In this document: positions 25,464-34,106 of the stretch, piece by piece
How the letters are laid out: each line of letters opens with the position of its first letter
Position numbering within the stretch: the first letter of the stretch is position 1
Assembly (NCBI GenBank): GCA_964590195.1
Contig: CAZPWJ010000011.1
Coordinates: 1 to 64,000, forward strand
Direction of reading: 5' to 3'
DNA: 64,000 nucleotides
Source of the DNA: GCA-2731375 sp964590195
Lineage (GTDB): Bacteria; Pseudomonadota; Alphaproteobacteria; GCA-2731375
Program-made: the position numbers and the translations under genes
Notes under the pieces: generated by a model
What the model was told of the DNA's origin: nothing
Databases searched by the model: none
The model's input: only the letters and a program-made list of their open reading frames with translations

Positions 25464-26174
25464 ATGACCGAATTGCTGTTCCGCGACGACCCTTATGCCA
25501 AGGACTGCGAAGCCACCGTAACAGCCGTGAACGACCGCGGCGGCATCGAATTGGACCGCACGGTGTTTTATCCCACGGGTGGCGGTCAGCCGGGCGATAC
25601 GGGCGTTTTGCGCCTTGGTGATGGCAGCGAGATCACGATCGCGACAACGGTCAAGGGCGATGGCCCGGATGATGTTGTCCATGTCGCCGCGGAAGGCCAA
25701 GACCTGCCCGCCGTCGGCACCTCGGTCACGGCCGCGATCGACTGGGATGTGCGCCACCGCCTGATGCGTATCCATACCTGCCTGCATCTGCTCTCCTCCG
25801 TCGTGGAATATCCGGTCACGGGCGGGCAGATCAGCGATGGCAAGGGCCGCCTGGACTTCGACATGCCCGAAATGACCGTGGAGAAGGAGGCCATTACCGC
25901 GCGTTTGAACGAACTGATCGCCGAGGGGCACCCGGTCAACGTGGGCTGGATCAGCGATGACGAACTGGCCGCCCAACCGGATCTGGTCAAAACCATGTCC
26001 GTGAAACCGCCCATGGGCCAGGGCCGGGTCCGCCTGATCGACGTTGATGGTTGCGATTTGCAGCCCTGCGGCGGCACCCATGTCGCCAACACCTCGGAAA
26101 TCGGCGGCGTCAGGGTTCGCAAGATCGAGAAAAAGGGCCGGCAAAACCGACGCATATCAATCGAGTTTTCTTAA
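25464..26174 (+). CDS. AlaX-type trans-editing alanyl-tRNA hydrolase
   Basis: The protein has 236 residues. It starts at the ATG at 25464 with AGAGG upstream; a longer frame reads back into the cysteine synthase gene. The TVFYPTGGGQPGDTG motif is the AlaX/AlaRS-editing signature. Zinc ligands appear as HTCLH (the HxxxH motif) and CGGTH in LQPCGGTHVANTSEIG. The role is hydrolysis of misacylated Ser- or Gly-tRNA(Ala). It is the stand-alone editing domain without the catalytic core of AlaRS. Its position between a cysteine synthase and a sulfurtransferase suggests a link to Ser/Cys pools, which is inference. Confidence 0.9.
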   Translation: MTELLFRDDPYAKDCEATVTAVNDRGGIELDRTVFYPTGGGQPGDTGVLRLGDGSEITIATTVKGDGPDDVVHVAAEGQDLPAVGTSVTAAIDWDVRHRLMRIHTCLHLLSSVVEYPVTGGQISDGKGRLDFDMPEMTVEKEAITARLNELIAEGHPVNVGWISDDELAAQPDLVKTMSVKPPMGQGRVRLIDVDGCDLQPCGGTHVANTSEIGGVRVRKIEKKGRQNRRISIEFS

Positions 26175-26190
26175 ATATTATCAATAATAT
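26175..26190. repeat. AT-only perfect palindrome between alaX and sulfurtransferase genes
   Basis: ATATTAT-CA-ATAATAT is a 7-2-7 perfect inverted repeat beginning right after the stop codon of the AlaX gene. It stands out in a GC-rich region. It is not followed directly by a T-run, so an operator or an mRNA-processing hairpin is as plausible as a terminator. Confidence 0.35.
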
Positions 26191-26213
26191 ACTAACTTTT
26201 ATTGAGGCCCAAG

Positions 26214-27050
26214 ATGAGCAATCTTTCCACCGTTTCGACCGCTTGGCTGGCCGACAATTTAGGCGGGGTCAAAGTTCTTGATGGCTCCTTCTATTTGCCG
26301 GCGGAAAACCGCGACGCGGATGCGGAATACGCCGCCGCCCATATTCCCGGTGCCCAGCGCTTTAACATCGATGTGGTCTGTGCCCCCGACAGCGGCCTGC
26401 CGCATATGTTTCCCGAAGCCGAGGCCTTCGCCGATGCGGTGGGCGCTATGGGCATCGGCAACGACGACATGGTCGTAACCTACGACGGCGGCAAGTTGAC
26501 GGGCGCCTGCCGGGTTTGGTGGATGTTCCGCGCCTTTGGCCATGCGAAAGTGGCGGTCCTGGATGGCGGCAGCACAAAATGGCGGGCCGAGGGCCGGGCC
26601 ATGGAAGATACGGTTGCCGGGGTAACGCCCGCGCGTTTCAGCGCGAACTACCAACCCGACATGGTCCGTTCGGTGGAGCAGATGCTGGAGATGATCGAAC
26701 GGGGTGATGCGCGGCAAATCATTGATGCCCGCGGCGCCGGACGCTTCGATGGCACCGCCGCCGAACCACGGGCGGGACTGCGTTCGGGCCACATGCCGGG
26801 TGCCTTCAATCTGCCCTACGACAAGCTGTTGAACGATGACGGCACTTTGCGATCGGCTGATCAGCTGCGGGCGCTTTTCACCGAGGCGGGGGTGAATTTG
26901 GACGAACCCGTCGTAACCTCCTGTGGTTCGGGCGTCTCGGCGGCGGTTCTGCTGCTTGGCCTTGATGCCCTTGGCCACGAGGATAATACCCTCTACGACG
27001 GCAGCTGGTCCGAATGGGGCAGCCGCCAAGACACACCCATCGTCACCTGA
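26214..27050 (+). CDS. sseA: 3-mercaptopyruvate / thiosulfate sulfurtransferase (two rhodanese domains)
   Basis: The protein has 278 residues, the standard length of tandem rhodanese enzymes. The start is the ATG at 26214 with GAGG upstream. The first, inactive domain carries DGSFYLP and AHIPGAQRF. The second carries DARGAGRFDG, GHMPGAFNLPYD and the catalytic loop VTSCGSGVSAAV. CGSGVS fits mercaptopyruvate sulfurtransferases (CG[S/T]GVT) better than thiosulfate sulfurtransferases (CRKGVT). It would move sulfane sulfur from mercaptopyruvate to thiols or cyanide, downstream of cysteine transamination. It is 10 nt before the GNAT gene in a run that starts with cysteine synthase. Confidence 0.85.
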   Translation: MSNLSTVSTAWLADNLGGVKVLDGSFYLPAENRDADAEYAAAHIPGAQRFNIDVVCAPDSGLPHMFPEAEAFADAVGAMGIGNDDMVVTYDGGKLTGACRVWWMFRAFGHAKVAVLDGGSTKWRAEGRAMEDTVAGVTPARFSANYQPDMVRSVEQMLEMIERGDARQIIDARGAGRFDGTAAEPRAGLRSGHMPGAFNLPYDKLLNDDGTLRSADQLRALFTEAGVNLDEPVVTSCGSGVSAAVLLLGLDALGHEDNTLYDGSWSEWGSRQDTPIVT

Positions 27051-27060
27051 GGATAGCACC

Positions 27061-28050
27061 GTGAAACTGCGTAATTACCGGGGCACGGACGAAGCGGCGG
27101 TGGTCGATTTATGGCAACGCTGCGATCTGATGCGAAACCCTCTGAACGACGCCCGCAGGGACATCGCCTTTTGCCTCTCCGGTGGGCATGGGGAAATCCT
27201 GGTTCTTGAGGACGTGGAGAATGGCGGCGAAATCGTGGCCACGGCGATGATTGGCCAGGACGGCCATCGCGGCTGGATCTACTATGTGGCGGTGAATCCC
27301 GCGCGCCAGGGCCAAAATCTGGGCCGGCGCATCGTGGCGGCGGCGGAGGAGCGGCTGAAGGCCAGCGGCGTGCCCAAGGTGCAGTTGCTGGTCCGGGGCA
27401 GCAACAGCCAAGTGGTCGGGTTCTATCAGCGCCTGGGCTATATGGTGGACCCCGCCAACCTGATGAGCCGGCGTCTGGACGGCAACCCCTTGCCCGTTGG
27501 CCATCAAATGGACGACGAACAGGTCGTCGTAACCTATCTGGAAATGCTGGAACGAGGCTCCCTGCCCCATGTCGTGCCAAAGACGCGTAATCATGCCCTG
27601 ATCGGGGCTCATGACATCACGGTAAGTTTTTACCGCTACCTCTATGACGCCGTGGGCCGGCCTTGGTATTGGACCGACCGCAAAAAACTCTCGGACGAGG
27701 AACTGGCCGCGATCATTCAGGATGAAGCGGTGGAGACATATGTCCTATACGTGGGCGGCGTACCGGCGGGCTTTTATGAACTGGATTTCCGCTCCCTGCC
27801 TGCGACCGCCGAACTGGCCTATTTCGGCATTATGCCGGAATTTATCGGAATGGGCCTGGGCCCCTATTTGCTGGGCCAGGCGCTGGATATGTTGTGGCAT
27901 AACGAACCCAAACGCGTGCTGGTCAACACCTGCACCCTGGACCACCCCAAGGCCCTGCCGCTCTACCAACGCTTCGGCTTCCGCCCCTACGACCAGCAAA
28001 AAGTAGCCGCGCCATGGCAGGATGCCAATAACGTGCTGGATTTCGCCTAA
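27061..28050 (+). CDS. Tandem GNAT N-acetyltransferase
   Basis: The protein has 329 residues from the GTG at 27061, preceded by GAGGAT at 7 nt; the frame open further upstream is the end of the sulfurtransferase gene. The N-terminal GNAT domain resembles YpeA/RimI-type acetyltransferases: VAVNPARQGQNLGRRIVAA is the acetyl-CoA loop, followed by GFYQRLGYM. The second domain from about residue 180 contains FGIMPEFIGMGLGPYLLGQALD and LYQRFGFRPY. Both acetyl-CoA loops look intact. The acceptor amine is unknown. It is the last gene of the cysteine-synthase run and converges with aapP, 6 nt apart. Confidence 0.8.
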   Translation: MKLRNYRGTDEAAVVDLWQRCDLMRNPLNDARRDIAFCLSGGHGEILVLEDVENGGEIVATAMIGQDGHRGWIYYVAVNPARQGQNLGRRIVAAAEERLKASGVPKVQLLVRGSNSQVVGFYQRLGYMVDPANLMSRRLDGNPLPVGHQMDDEQVVVTYLEMLERGSLPHVVPKTRNHALIGAHDITVSFYRYLYDAVGRPWYWTDRKKLSDEELAAIIQDEAVETYVLYVGGVPAGFYELDFRSLPATAELAYFGIMPEFIGMGLGPYLLGQALDMLWHNEPKRVLVNTCTLDHPKALPLYQRFGFRPYDQQKVAAPWQDANNVLDFA

Positions 28051-28056
28051 CCTATT

Positions 28057-28848
28057 CTAGTGCGATAAAATCTGGCTCAGGAAAAGCTGGGTGCGGTCGG
28101 ATTTCGGGTTGTTGAAGAATTCTTCCGGCTCGTTCTGCTCCACGATCTCACCCTGATCCATGAAGATCACCCGGTTGGCGACCTTGCGCGCGAAGCCCAT
28201 TTCGTGGGTCACACAGATCATGGTCATGCCCTCTTCGGCCAGATGGATCATTACCTCCAGCACTTCCTTGATCATTTCCGGATCAAGGGCCGAAGTGGGC
28301 TCGTCAAACAGCATGATGCGCGGGTTCATGCACAATGAACGCGCGATGGCCACGCGCTGTTGTTGCCCGCCCGACAGCTGGCCCGGAAACTTGTCGGCCT
28401 GTTCGGGAATTCGCACGGTTTCCAGGAACCGCATGCCGATCTCCTCGGCCTCGGACTTGGGCATTTTGCGCACCCAGATCGGCGCCAGGGTGCAGTTTTC
28501 CAGCACCGTGAGATGGGGAAACAGATTGAAATGCTGAAACACCATGCCGACTTCCCGGCGCACGGTGTCGATGTTTTTCAGGTCGTTGGTCAGCTCCACA
28601 TTATCAACAAAGATCTGTCCCTGCTGATGTTCCTCCAGGCGGTTGATGCAACGGATCAAGGTTGATTTACCTGAACCCGAAGGGCCGCAGACAACAATGC
28701 GTTCGCCCTGGTTGACGGTCAGATTGATGTCCTTGAGAACATGAAATGAACCGTACCATTTGTGCATGCCGGTAATTTGAATGGCGACCTCGTCCGAGAT
28801 CTTCATTCTTGATTGATCAACATCGATATCCGTTGCGCTATCGCTCAT
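28057..28848 (-). CDS. aapP: Amino-acid ABC transporter ATPase AapP
   Basis: The protein has 263 residues. Walker A is GPSGSGKST, the signature LSGGQQQRVAIARSL, Walker B IMLFDEPTSALD, and the switch His lies in CVTHEMGF. The N-terminal HKWYGSFHVLKDINL and the overall length are standard for polar amino-acid ABC ATPases (HAAT/PAAT). It energises the AapQM permease. The gene is the last of the aapJQMP operon, 36 nt after aapM. It converges with the GNAT gene at a 6-nt gap. Confidence 0.95.
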   Translation of the reverse strand: MSDSATDIDVDQSRMKISDEVAIQITGMHKWYGSFHVLKDINLTVNQGERIVVCGPSGSGKSTLIRCINRLEEHQQGQIFVDNVELTNDLKNIDTVRREVGMVFQHFNLFPHLTVLENCTLAPIWVRKMPKSEAEEIGMRFLETVRIPEQADKFPGQLSGGQQQRVAIARSLCMNPRIMLFDEPTSALDPEMIKEVLEVMIHLAEEGMTMICVTHEMGFARKVANRVIFMDQGEIVEQNEPEEFFNNPKSDRTQLFLSQILSH

Positions 28849-28884
28849 GAGGTATCTCTCTTTCCCTGGCCTATAAGTGGCCGC

Positions 28885-30210
28885 TTAATGACCAGTGTGG
28901 AGTTTGCGTTCGAGGTACATGGAATACCGCGACATGGAGAAGCAGAACATGAAGAAGACGAAGCCGCAGAAGAAATAGCCTTCCTTGGAAAGACCAATCC
29001 ACTGGGCATCGGTGACCGCCAACTGCACCATGGTCAGAAGGTCATTCAAGCCGACGATCTGCACCAGCGTGGTATCCTTGAAAATACCGATAAACAGCGA
29101 GACGATCGCCGGGATCATGATGCGCAGGGCCTGCGGCAGAATAATCAGGCGCATCATCTTCCAATATCCCAATCCAAGGGCATCCGCCGCTTCGTACTGC
29201 CCCTTGGGCAGAGCCTGCAGGCCGCCGCGCACCACCTCGGCCGTATAGGCCGCGATGAAGATCGTCACCCCGATCAGCACACGCAGCAACTGATCGAAAG
29301 TGGTACCCGGCGGCAGGAACAGCGGCAGTACCACCAATGCCATGAACAGGATGGTGATCATGGGAACGGACCGGAAGAATTCGATCACCAAGACACAGAA
29401 CCAGCGGATAATCGGCATCTGGCTGCGCCGGCCCAAGGCCAGGGCGACCCCCAGCGGCAAAGCCCCCGTTATCGCCACCGATGATATGATAATGGTCAAA
29501 ACCAGGCCGCCCCATTTGGAATTGTCCACATGGGGCATGCCTAGGACACCGCCCGAGAACATAAAGAAGGCAATGACGGGGAATGGGATCAGCAGGAACA
29601 TGGCGACCCGGCCCCGATGGGGCAGACCATCCGTCAGCATATAGATGATCAGCAGCAGGCCGACACCGATCACCACGGTCGGCCGCCAGCGTTCCGATTT
29701 GGGGTAGAAGCCATAGATGAACTGGTCGAAACGAACCCCGACGAAGACCCAGCAGGCGCCCTCTATGATGACGTCTTTCTCGACCACCACCTTGGCGTAT
29801 TCCCGGCCCTTGGCCCGGACCACGCCTTCCACCATGCGCCGTTCCCAGCGCACGTTGGGGGTCACCCCTTCGGGGACGACAATACGGTCGGCCGAGGTCG
29901 TCACTTCCATGGTGCTGCCGTCGGGCATGATGCCCTTGGTGGCGACCTGATCGCGGATGATCTTTACATTCGGTTTGCAGGCCTTGCGGCTGTCACCGAC
30001 GAAATGGGCATCCAGCAAGGACCAATTGATGATCGGCGGTATTACGAAATACAGCCCGACCAACGCCACCACCGTCATGGCACCGTTGAACCAGTCCGGC
30101 ATCAAATTGTTCCGCACCCAGCCGATTATACCAACCGTGCTGGCGGGCGGCGGCAGGTCCGGCTTCGGCACGAAGACCGGTTCGGTTACGCCAAAATCTG
30201 TCCGGCTCAT
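28885..30210 (-). CDS. aapM: Amino-acid ABC transporter permease AapM
   Basis: The protein has about 441 residues from the ATG at 30210, which has GGGAGG upstream. The N-terminal part, with one helix (WFNGAMTVVALVGLYFVIPPI), leads into a long hydrophilic segment of about 100 residues before EGACWVFVGVRFDQFIYGFYP. The C-terminal half has the usual permease helices and the EAA-type loop YEAADALGLGYWKMMRLIILPQALR. The hydrophilic loop is much longer than in the rhizobial AapM I recall. It forms the pore with AapQ. The start is 4 nt after the aapQ stop codon. Confidence 0.9.
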   Translation of the reverse strand: MSRTDFGVTEPVFVPKPDLPPPASTVGIIGWVRNNLMPDWFNGAMTVVALVGLYFVIPPIINWSLLDAHFVGDSRKACKPNVKIIRDQVATKGIMPDGSTMEVTTSADRIVVPEGVTPNVRWERRMVEGVVRAKGREYAKVVVEKDVIIEGACWVFVGVRFDQFIYGFYPKSERWRPTVVIGVGLLLIIYMLTDGLPHRGRVAMFLLIPFPVIAFFMFSGGVLGMPHVDNSKWGGLVLTIIISSVAITGALPLGVALALGRRSQMPIIRWFCVLVIEFFRSVPMITILFMALVVLPLFLPPGTTFDQLLRVLIGVTIFIAAYTAEVVRGGLQALPKGQYEAADALGLGYWKMMRLIILPQALRIMIPAIVSLFIGIFKDTTLVQIVGLNDLLTMVQLAVTDAQWIGLSKEGYFFCGFVFFMFCFSMSRYSMYLERKLHTGH

Positions 30211-30214
30211 GGCG

Positions 30215-31405
30215 TCACCTCCCCACCAATGCGACACGCGCATTGTACCAATTCATGACGCCCGAGATACTCAACGATATGATGCAGTAGGTGCCCATCA
30301 CCATGGCGATACATTCAAGGGCCTGTCCCGATTGATTCAAAACCGTTCCGGCCCAGACCTGGGTCATTTCCGGATAACCAATGGCCGGCGCCAGCGAAGA
30401 GTTCTTCACCAGGTTCAGATATTGCGAAATCAACGGCGGGATGATGATCCGCATGGCCTGGGGGATAACGACCAGCCGCAGGGTCGTGCTGGGCTTGATG
30501 CCCAGGGCATGGGCCGCTTCCGTCTGCCCGTGTGAAACCGCCTGAATGCCGGCCCGGACAATTTCACCAATGAAGGCGGCGGTATAGATGGTCAAGGCCA
30601 GCAACAAGGCCAGGAATTCGGGAATGATCACCGAACCGCCTTTGAAGCCAAAGCCTTGCAGGCGCGGCAGGCTCCACGTCCAGGGCAACCCCGTCACCAG
30701 TGCGGCGATAATGGGCAGGCCAAAGATTAGGCCCAAGCCGACCCAGATGGTCGGAAAACCCTGGCCGGTCGCATCACGGCGGCGCTTGACCCAGGCGCGC
30801 AAAATGAATGTCGCGACGACCCCCACAAGAAAGGCGATGGGTATCGCCATAAAGCCGGATTCGGCCTGCATAGCAGGGTAAAAGATGCCCCGGTTATTAA
30901 CGAATACATTGTCAAAAATAATGATCGAACTGCGCTGTTGCGGCATCAATTGCAGCACGCCGATATACCAGAACAGTATCTGCAACAGCAGCGGGATATT
31001 GCGAAATGTTTCCAGGTAAATAGCGGCGATGCGCGAAATCAGATAGTTCTTGGACAGGCGCATGACGCCCAGGGTAAAGCCAAGAATGGTGGCCAGAATA
31101 ATGCCCACGAAAGACACGAATAATGTATTCAAGACACCAAGAATAAATACCGTCCGATAGGGCGAAGCCTCGGAATATTCGATCAGCGAAAACGGCACCC
31201 CGAATCCGGCCGGATGATTGAGGAATTCGAAACCGCTGGCGATGCCCCGCTGTTCCAGGTTATCCAGTGTGTTCACGGTCAACCAGGCGAAAAATATCAC
31301 CACGGCGCCGGCCATTATGACTTGATAGATAATCGCGCGCACACGCGCGTCATAAAGGAACGAGGCCTTCCCGGGTTTCACCCCACCTTCGGCTACGGCC
31401 ATCAC
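30215..31405 (-). CDS. aapQ: Amino-acid ABC transporter permease AapQ
   Basis: The protein has 396 residues with about eight hydrophobic segments. The DUF-free N-terminal region contains GIASGFEFLNHPAGFGVPFSLI and NTLFVSFVGIILATILGF, typical of AapQ. The EAA loop is TEAAHALGIKPSTTLRLVVIPQAMRIIIPPL, where the ATPase docks. It pairs with AapM. A strong hairpin-terminator lies between it and aapJ, so it is expected at lower levels than the binding protein. The start codon is the ATG at 31405. Confidence 0.92.
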   Translation of the reverse strand: MMAVAEGGVKPGKASFLYDARVRAIIYQVIMAGAVVIFFAWLTVNTLDNLEQRGIASGFEFLNHPAGFGVPFSLIEYSEASPYRTVFILGVLNTLFVSFVGIILATILGFTLGVMRLSKNYLISRIAAIYLETFRNIPLLLQILFWYIGVLQLMPQQRSSIIIFDNVFVNNRGIFYPAMQAESGFMAIPIAFLVGVVATFILRAWVKRRRDATGQGFPTIWVGLGLIFGLPIIAALVTGLPWTWSLPRLQGFGFKGGSVIIPEFLALLLALTIYTAAFIGEIVRAGIQAVSHGQTEAAHALGIKPSTTLRLVVIPQAMRIIIPPLISQYLNLVKNSSLAPAIGYPEMTQVWAGTVLNQSGQALECIAMVMGTYCIISLSISGVMNWYNARVALVGR

Positions 31406-31508
31406 ACCCCCCGTTGCCTGACAATTGCACAGTCGTAGAACTCGATTACAGCTCGGATAGCCTGCCTTGAACGGCTTAATTTTCCGCCGAGCGCATCTGT
31501 TCAGAAAT
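31406..31508. other. aapJ-aapQ intergenic, downstream half
   Basis: Leader-like sequence between the intercistronic hairpin and the aapQ start. No gene or clear promoter is visible. The whole aapJ-aapQ gap is 221 nt, with the hairpin listed separately. Confidence 0.3.
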
Positions 31509-31575
31509 AGAAAAACCGTCCGATGCGGCGCGCCCGACCCAATATAGGGCGGGACGCGCCAACATCTAGACGGTT
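31509..31575 (-). terminator. Intercistronic hairpin with T-run between aapJ and aapQ
   Basis: On the minus strand the outer arms AACCGTC and GACGGTT (31569-31575 and 31514-31520) enclose a GC-rich stem of about 14 bp with three mismatches (GGCGCGTCCCGCCC against GGGTCGGGCGCGCC). A TTTTT run follows at once. It sits 51 nt after the aapJ stop codon. It should partly terminate transcription and give more binding protein than permease, as is usual in such operons. Confidence 0.75.
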
Positions 31576-31626
31576 CTCAAAGCCTTGATCATGAAATTCT
31601 GACCAAAACAGTGATCAAACCAGCGA

Positions 31627-32643
31627 TCAACGGAACGGCGCTGAATAAAGGATACCACCCTTGTTCCAGGCCGCATTGACGCCACGGGTCAGACCGATCG
31701 GCGTATTCGGACCGATGTTGCGCTCATAACTTTCGCCATAATTGCCGACCTGCTTGATGATATTCAAAGCCCAGTCGTTGGGCAGGCCCAGACGCGCACC
31801 ATACTCACCTTCCAAGCCCAGCAGACGCTTCACTTCGGGATCGTTGGTCGAGCCCTTCATGCTATCCACGTTAGCTGATGTCAGGCCTTTTTCCTCGGCA
31901 ATGATCAAGACATTCAAGGTCCAGCGGACAACATCGCCCCACTGGTTATCGCCATGACGGACCAAGGGACCCAGGGGCTCTTTCGAAATCACCTCGGGCA
32001 GGACCACGTGGGCGTCCGGGTTCGGCATCTGCGAACGTTGGGCAGCCAGACCTGAACGGTCAGTGGTGTAGGCATCGCAACGGCCAGCAATGTAACCGGC
32101 GCGGATTTCATCGGATTTTTCGAAAACCACCGGCACATATTTCATATTGTTGGCGCGGAAGTAATCACCCAGGTTCAATTCCGTGGTGGAACCGGTCGCG
32201 ACGCAAACCGTGGCGCCGTCGAGTTCCAATGCGGATTTGACGCCAAGATCCTTGCGAACCATGAAGCCCTGGCCGTCATAGAAGTTGACGCCGGCAAACT
32301 CAAAGCCAAGCTTCACGTCCCGGTCAAAGGTCCAGGTGGTGTTCCGCGACAGCATGTCCACTTCGCCGGACTGCAAGGTCGGAAAACGGCTTTTGCCCGT
32401 GGTCGGCACGAATTTGACTTTCTTGGCATCGCCAAGGACGCCGGCGGCAACGGCGCGGCAGATATCCACGTCAAAGCCTGCCCATTCGCCCTTGTCATTG
32501 GGCGCCGCGAAACCGGCCAGGCCCGTGGTGACGCCGCAAATCAGCTCCCCACGTTTCTTGATGTCATCCACCATGCCGGCAGAGGCCGCCGTGGCGAACA
32601 TCGCCGCACCGACACCTAGTGTCAGAATTGCTGTGTTTTTCAT
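31627..32643 (-). CDS. aapJ: Amino-acid ABC transporter periplasmic binding protein AapJ
   Basis: The protein has 338 residues from the ATG at 32643 with GGGAAGA upstream; a longer frame would bury the signal peptide. The signal peptide is MKNTAILTLGVGAAMFATAASAG. The mature protein begins MVDDIKKRGELICGVTTGL and shows GFDVDICRAVAAGVLGD and EVDMLSRNTTWTFDRD, the SBP family 3 signature. It ends with GLTRGVNAAWNKGGILYSAPFR. This matches the general L-amino acid binding protein AapJ, with broad specificity. The promoter presumably lies in the 273-nt divergent region shared with metC. Confidence 0.93.
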   Translation of the reverse strand: MKNTAILTLGVGAAMFATAASAGMVDDIKKRGELICGVTTGLAGFAAPNDKGEWAGFDVDICRAVAAGVLGDAKKVKFVPTTGKSRFPTLQSGEVDMLSRNTTWTFDRDVKLGFEFAGVNFYDGQGFMVRKDLGVKSALELDGATVCVATGSTTELNLGDYFRANNMKYVPVVFEKSDEIRAGYIAGRCDAYTTDRSGLAAQRSQMPNPDAHVVLPEVISKEPLGPLVRHGDNQWGDVVRWTLNVLIIAEEKGLTSANVDSMKGSTNDPEVKRLLGLEGEYGARLGLPNDWALNIIKQVGNYGESYERNIGPNTPIGLTRGVNAAWNKGGILYSAPFR

Positions 32644-32916
32644 TGATTGATCTTCCCTGTTATCAATGTTGTTACGTACACACTCTCTAATCGGAGCTTG
32701 AAACAAAAACTCCAAATTCTGTTTCATGCCACGCCCTATACTTCAACGACATAGGCGCAAGCTTAACGGACGGTAACAAACAATCAGGCGTGCGACAACC
32801 AGATACAATAAGCGCGGTGATAAATAAATTAGCGCCGCAATGGCCGGGATGGCATTATGCCTTTCACGCCATCCAGGTCTCTTGCCCTCCCCCGCAAATG
32901 ATTGAGAATTGTACCC
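32644..32916. other. Divergent promoter region between aapJ and metC
   Basis: A 273-nt non-coding region from which aapJ (minus) and metC (plus) are read in opposite directions. It is AT-richer near aapJ. I see no riboswitch or confident operator. Short frames here, including a minus-strand frame covering 32743-33147, extend into metC in a wrong frame and are not supported. Confidence 0.5.
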
Positions 32917-34092
32917 ATGAAAGACGAAACGAAATTGGTCACGGCCGGCCGCGACCCGGAGAACAACCTTGGCATTGTTAATCCTCCGGTCTACCACGCA
33001 TCCACGGTGCTTTATCCAACCGTGGCCGCACTTGATGCTTCGAGGGCGCGGCGCGAAAAGGGCGAGCGGGGCGTCTATTATGGCCGTGCGGGAACGCCCA
33101 CCACATTCTCGCTGGAAGACATGGTCTGCGCCGTCGAGGGCGGACACCGGGCCATGGTCTACCCATCAGGCCTGGCCGCCATCGTCGCCTCGCTAATGTC
33201 CTTCGTCGAAGCCGGCGACCATATTCTGATGGTGGACAGCGTCTATGGCCCGACGCGGCGCTTTTGCAACACCCTGGCCAAACGGATCAATGTCGACACC
33301 ACCTTTTATGACCCCGCCATCGGCGCCGGCATCGCCGACCTGATCCAGGACAACACCAAAGTCGTCTATGTGGAGGCGCCGGGTTCACAGACCTTCGTGA
33401 TGCAGGATATCCCGGCCATAGCCGAGGCCGCGCACGCCAGGGGCTGCACCGTCTTGATGGACAACACCTGGGCCTCGCCATTGTATTGCAAGCCGTTCAC
33501 CCTGGGCGTGGATGTCTCGATCCAGGCCGGCACCAAGTATATCGTCGGCCATTCCGACGTCATGATCGGCACCGCCTGCGCCAACGAAGCGGCTTGGCCA
33601 GAGCTTGAGGTGACCTCGCGCATGCTGGGTCACACCGCCGGGCCGGACGATGTATATCTGGCCCAGCGCGGCATGCGGACCCTGTCGGTACGCCTGAAAC
33701 AGCACTGGGAAAATGGCCTGAAGGTGGCTGAATGGCTAAAGGACCAGGACATGGTCGAATGCGTCATGCACCCTGCCCTGCCGGAAGATCCGGGCCACGA
33801 GTTGTGGAAGCGCGACTTCCTCGGCGCCTCCGGCCTATTCGGCACCACGTTGAAGCCTTGTCCGCGGGCTGCTTTGGGCGCCTTGATCGATGATCTGGAA
33901 CTGTTCGGCATGGGCGCCTCATGGGGCGGTTATGAAAGCCTGATCCTGCCGCAGGATCCCAACTCCATGCGTTCGGTCACGCCCTGGCCTTATGAAGGCC
34001 CGTGCCTGCGTTTCCACATCGGCCTGGAAGATCCCGACGACCTGATCGCCGATCTGGACGCGGGCTTCAAACGCATGAACGCGGCATTGTAA
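32917..34092 (+). CDS. metC: Cystathionine beta-lyase (Cys/Met metabolism PLP enzyme)
   Basis: The protein has 391 residues. The start is the ATG at 32917; a TTG 15 nt upstream also fits the frame. PLP-type gamma-family features are: YYGRAGTPTTFSLEDMV near the N terminus, the MVYPSGLAAIVASL phosphate-binding segment, LMDNTWASPLYCKP, and the Schiff-base lysine in SIQAGTKYIVGHSD. The ending VTPWPYEGPCLRFHIGLEDPDDLIADL is characteristic of cystathionine beta-lyase. It makes homocysteine, pyruvate and ammonia from cystathionine. It leads a run with modABC, 14 nt before modA. Confidence 0.85.
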   Translation: MKDETKLVTAGRDPENNLGIVNPPVYHASTVLYPTVAALDASRARREKGERGVYYGRAGTPTTFSLEDMVCAVEGGHRAMVYPSGLAAIVASLMSFVEAGDHILMVDSVYGPTRRFCNTLAKRINVDTTFYDPAIGAGIADLIQDNTKVVYVEAPGSQTFVMQDIPAIAEAAHARGCTVLMDNTWASPLYCKPFTLGVDVSIQAGTKYIVGHSDVMIGTACANEAAWPELEVTSRMLGHTAGPDDVYLAQRGMRTLSVRLKQHWENGLKVAEWLKDQDMVECVMHPALPEDPGHELWKRDFLGASGLFGTTLKPCPRAALGALIDDLELFGMGASWGGYESLILPQDPNSMRSVTPWPYEGPCLRFHIGLEDPDDLIADLDAGFKRMNAAL

Positions 34093-34106
34093 AAGGATCG
34101 GGCACC

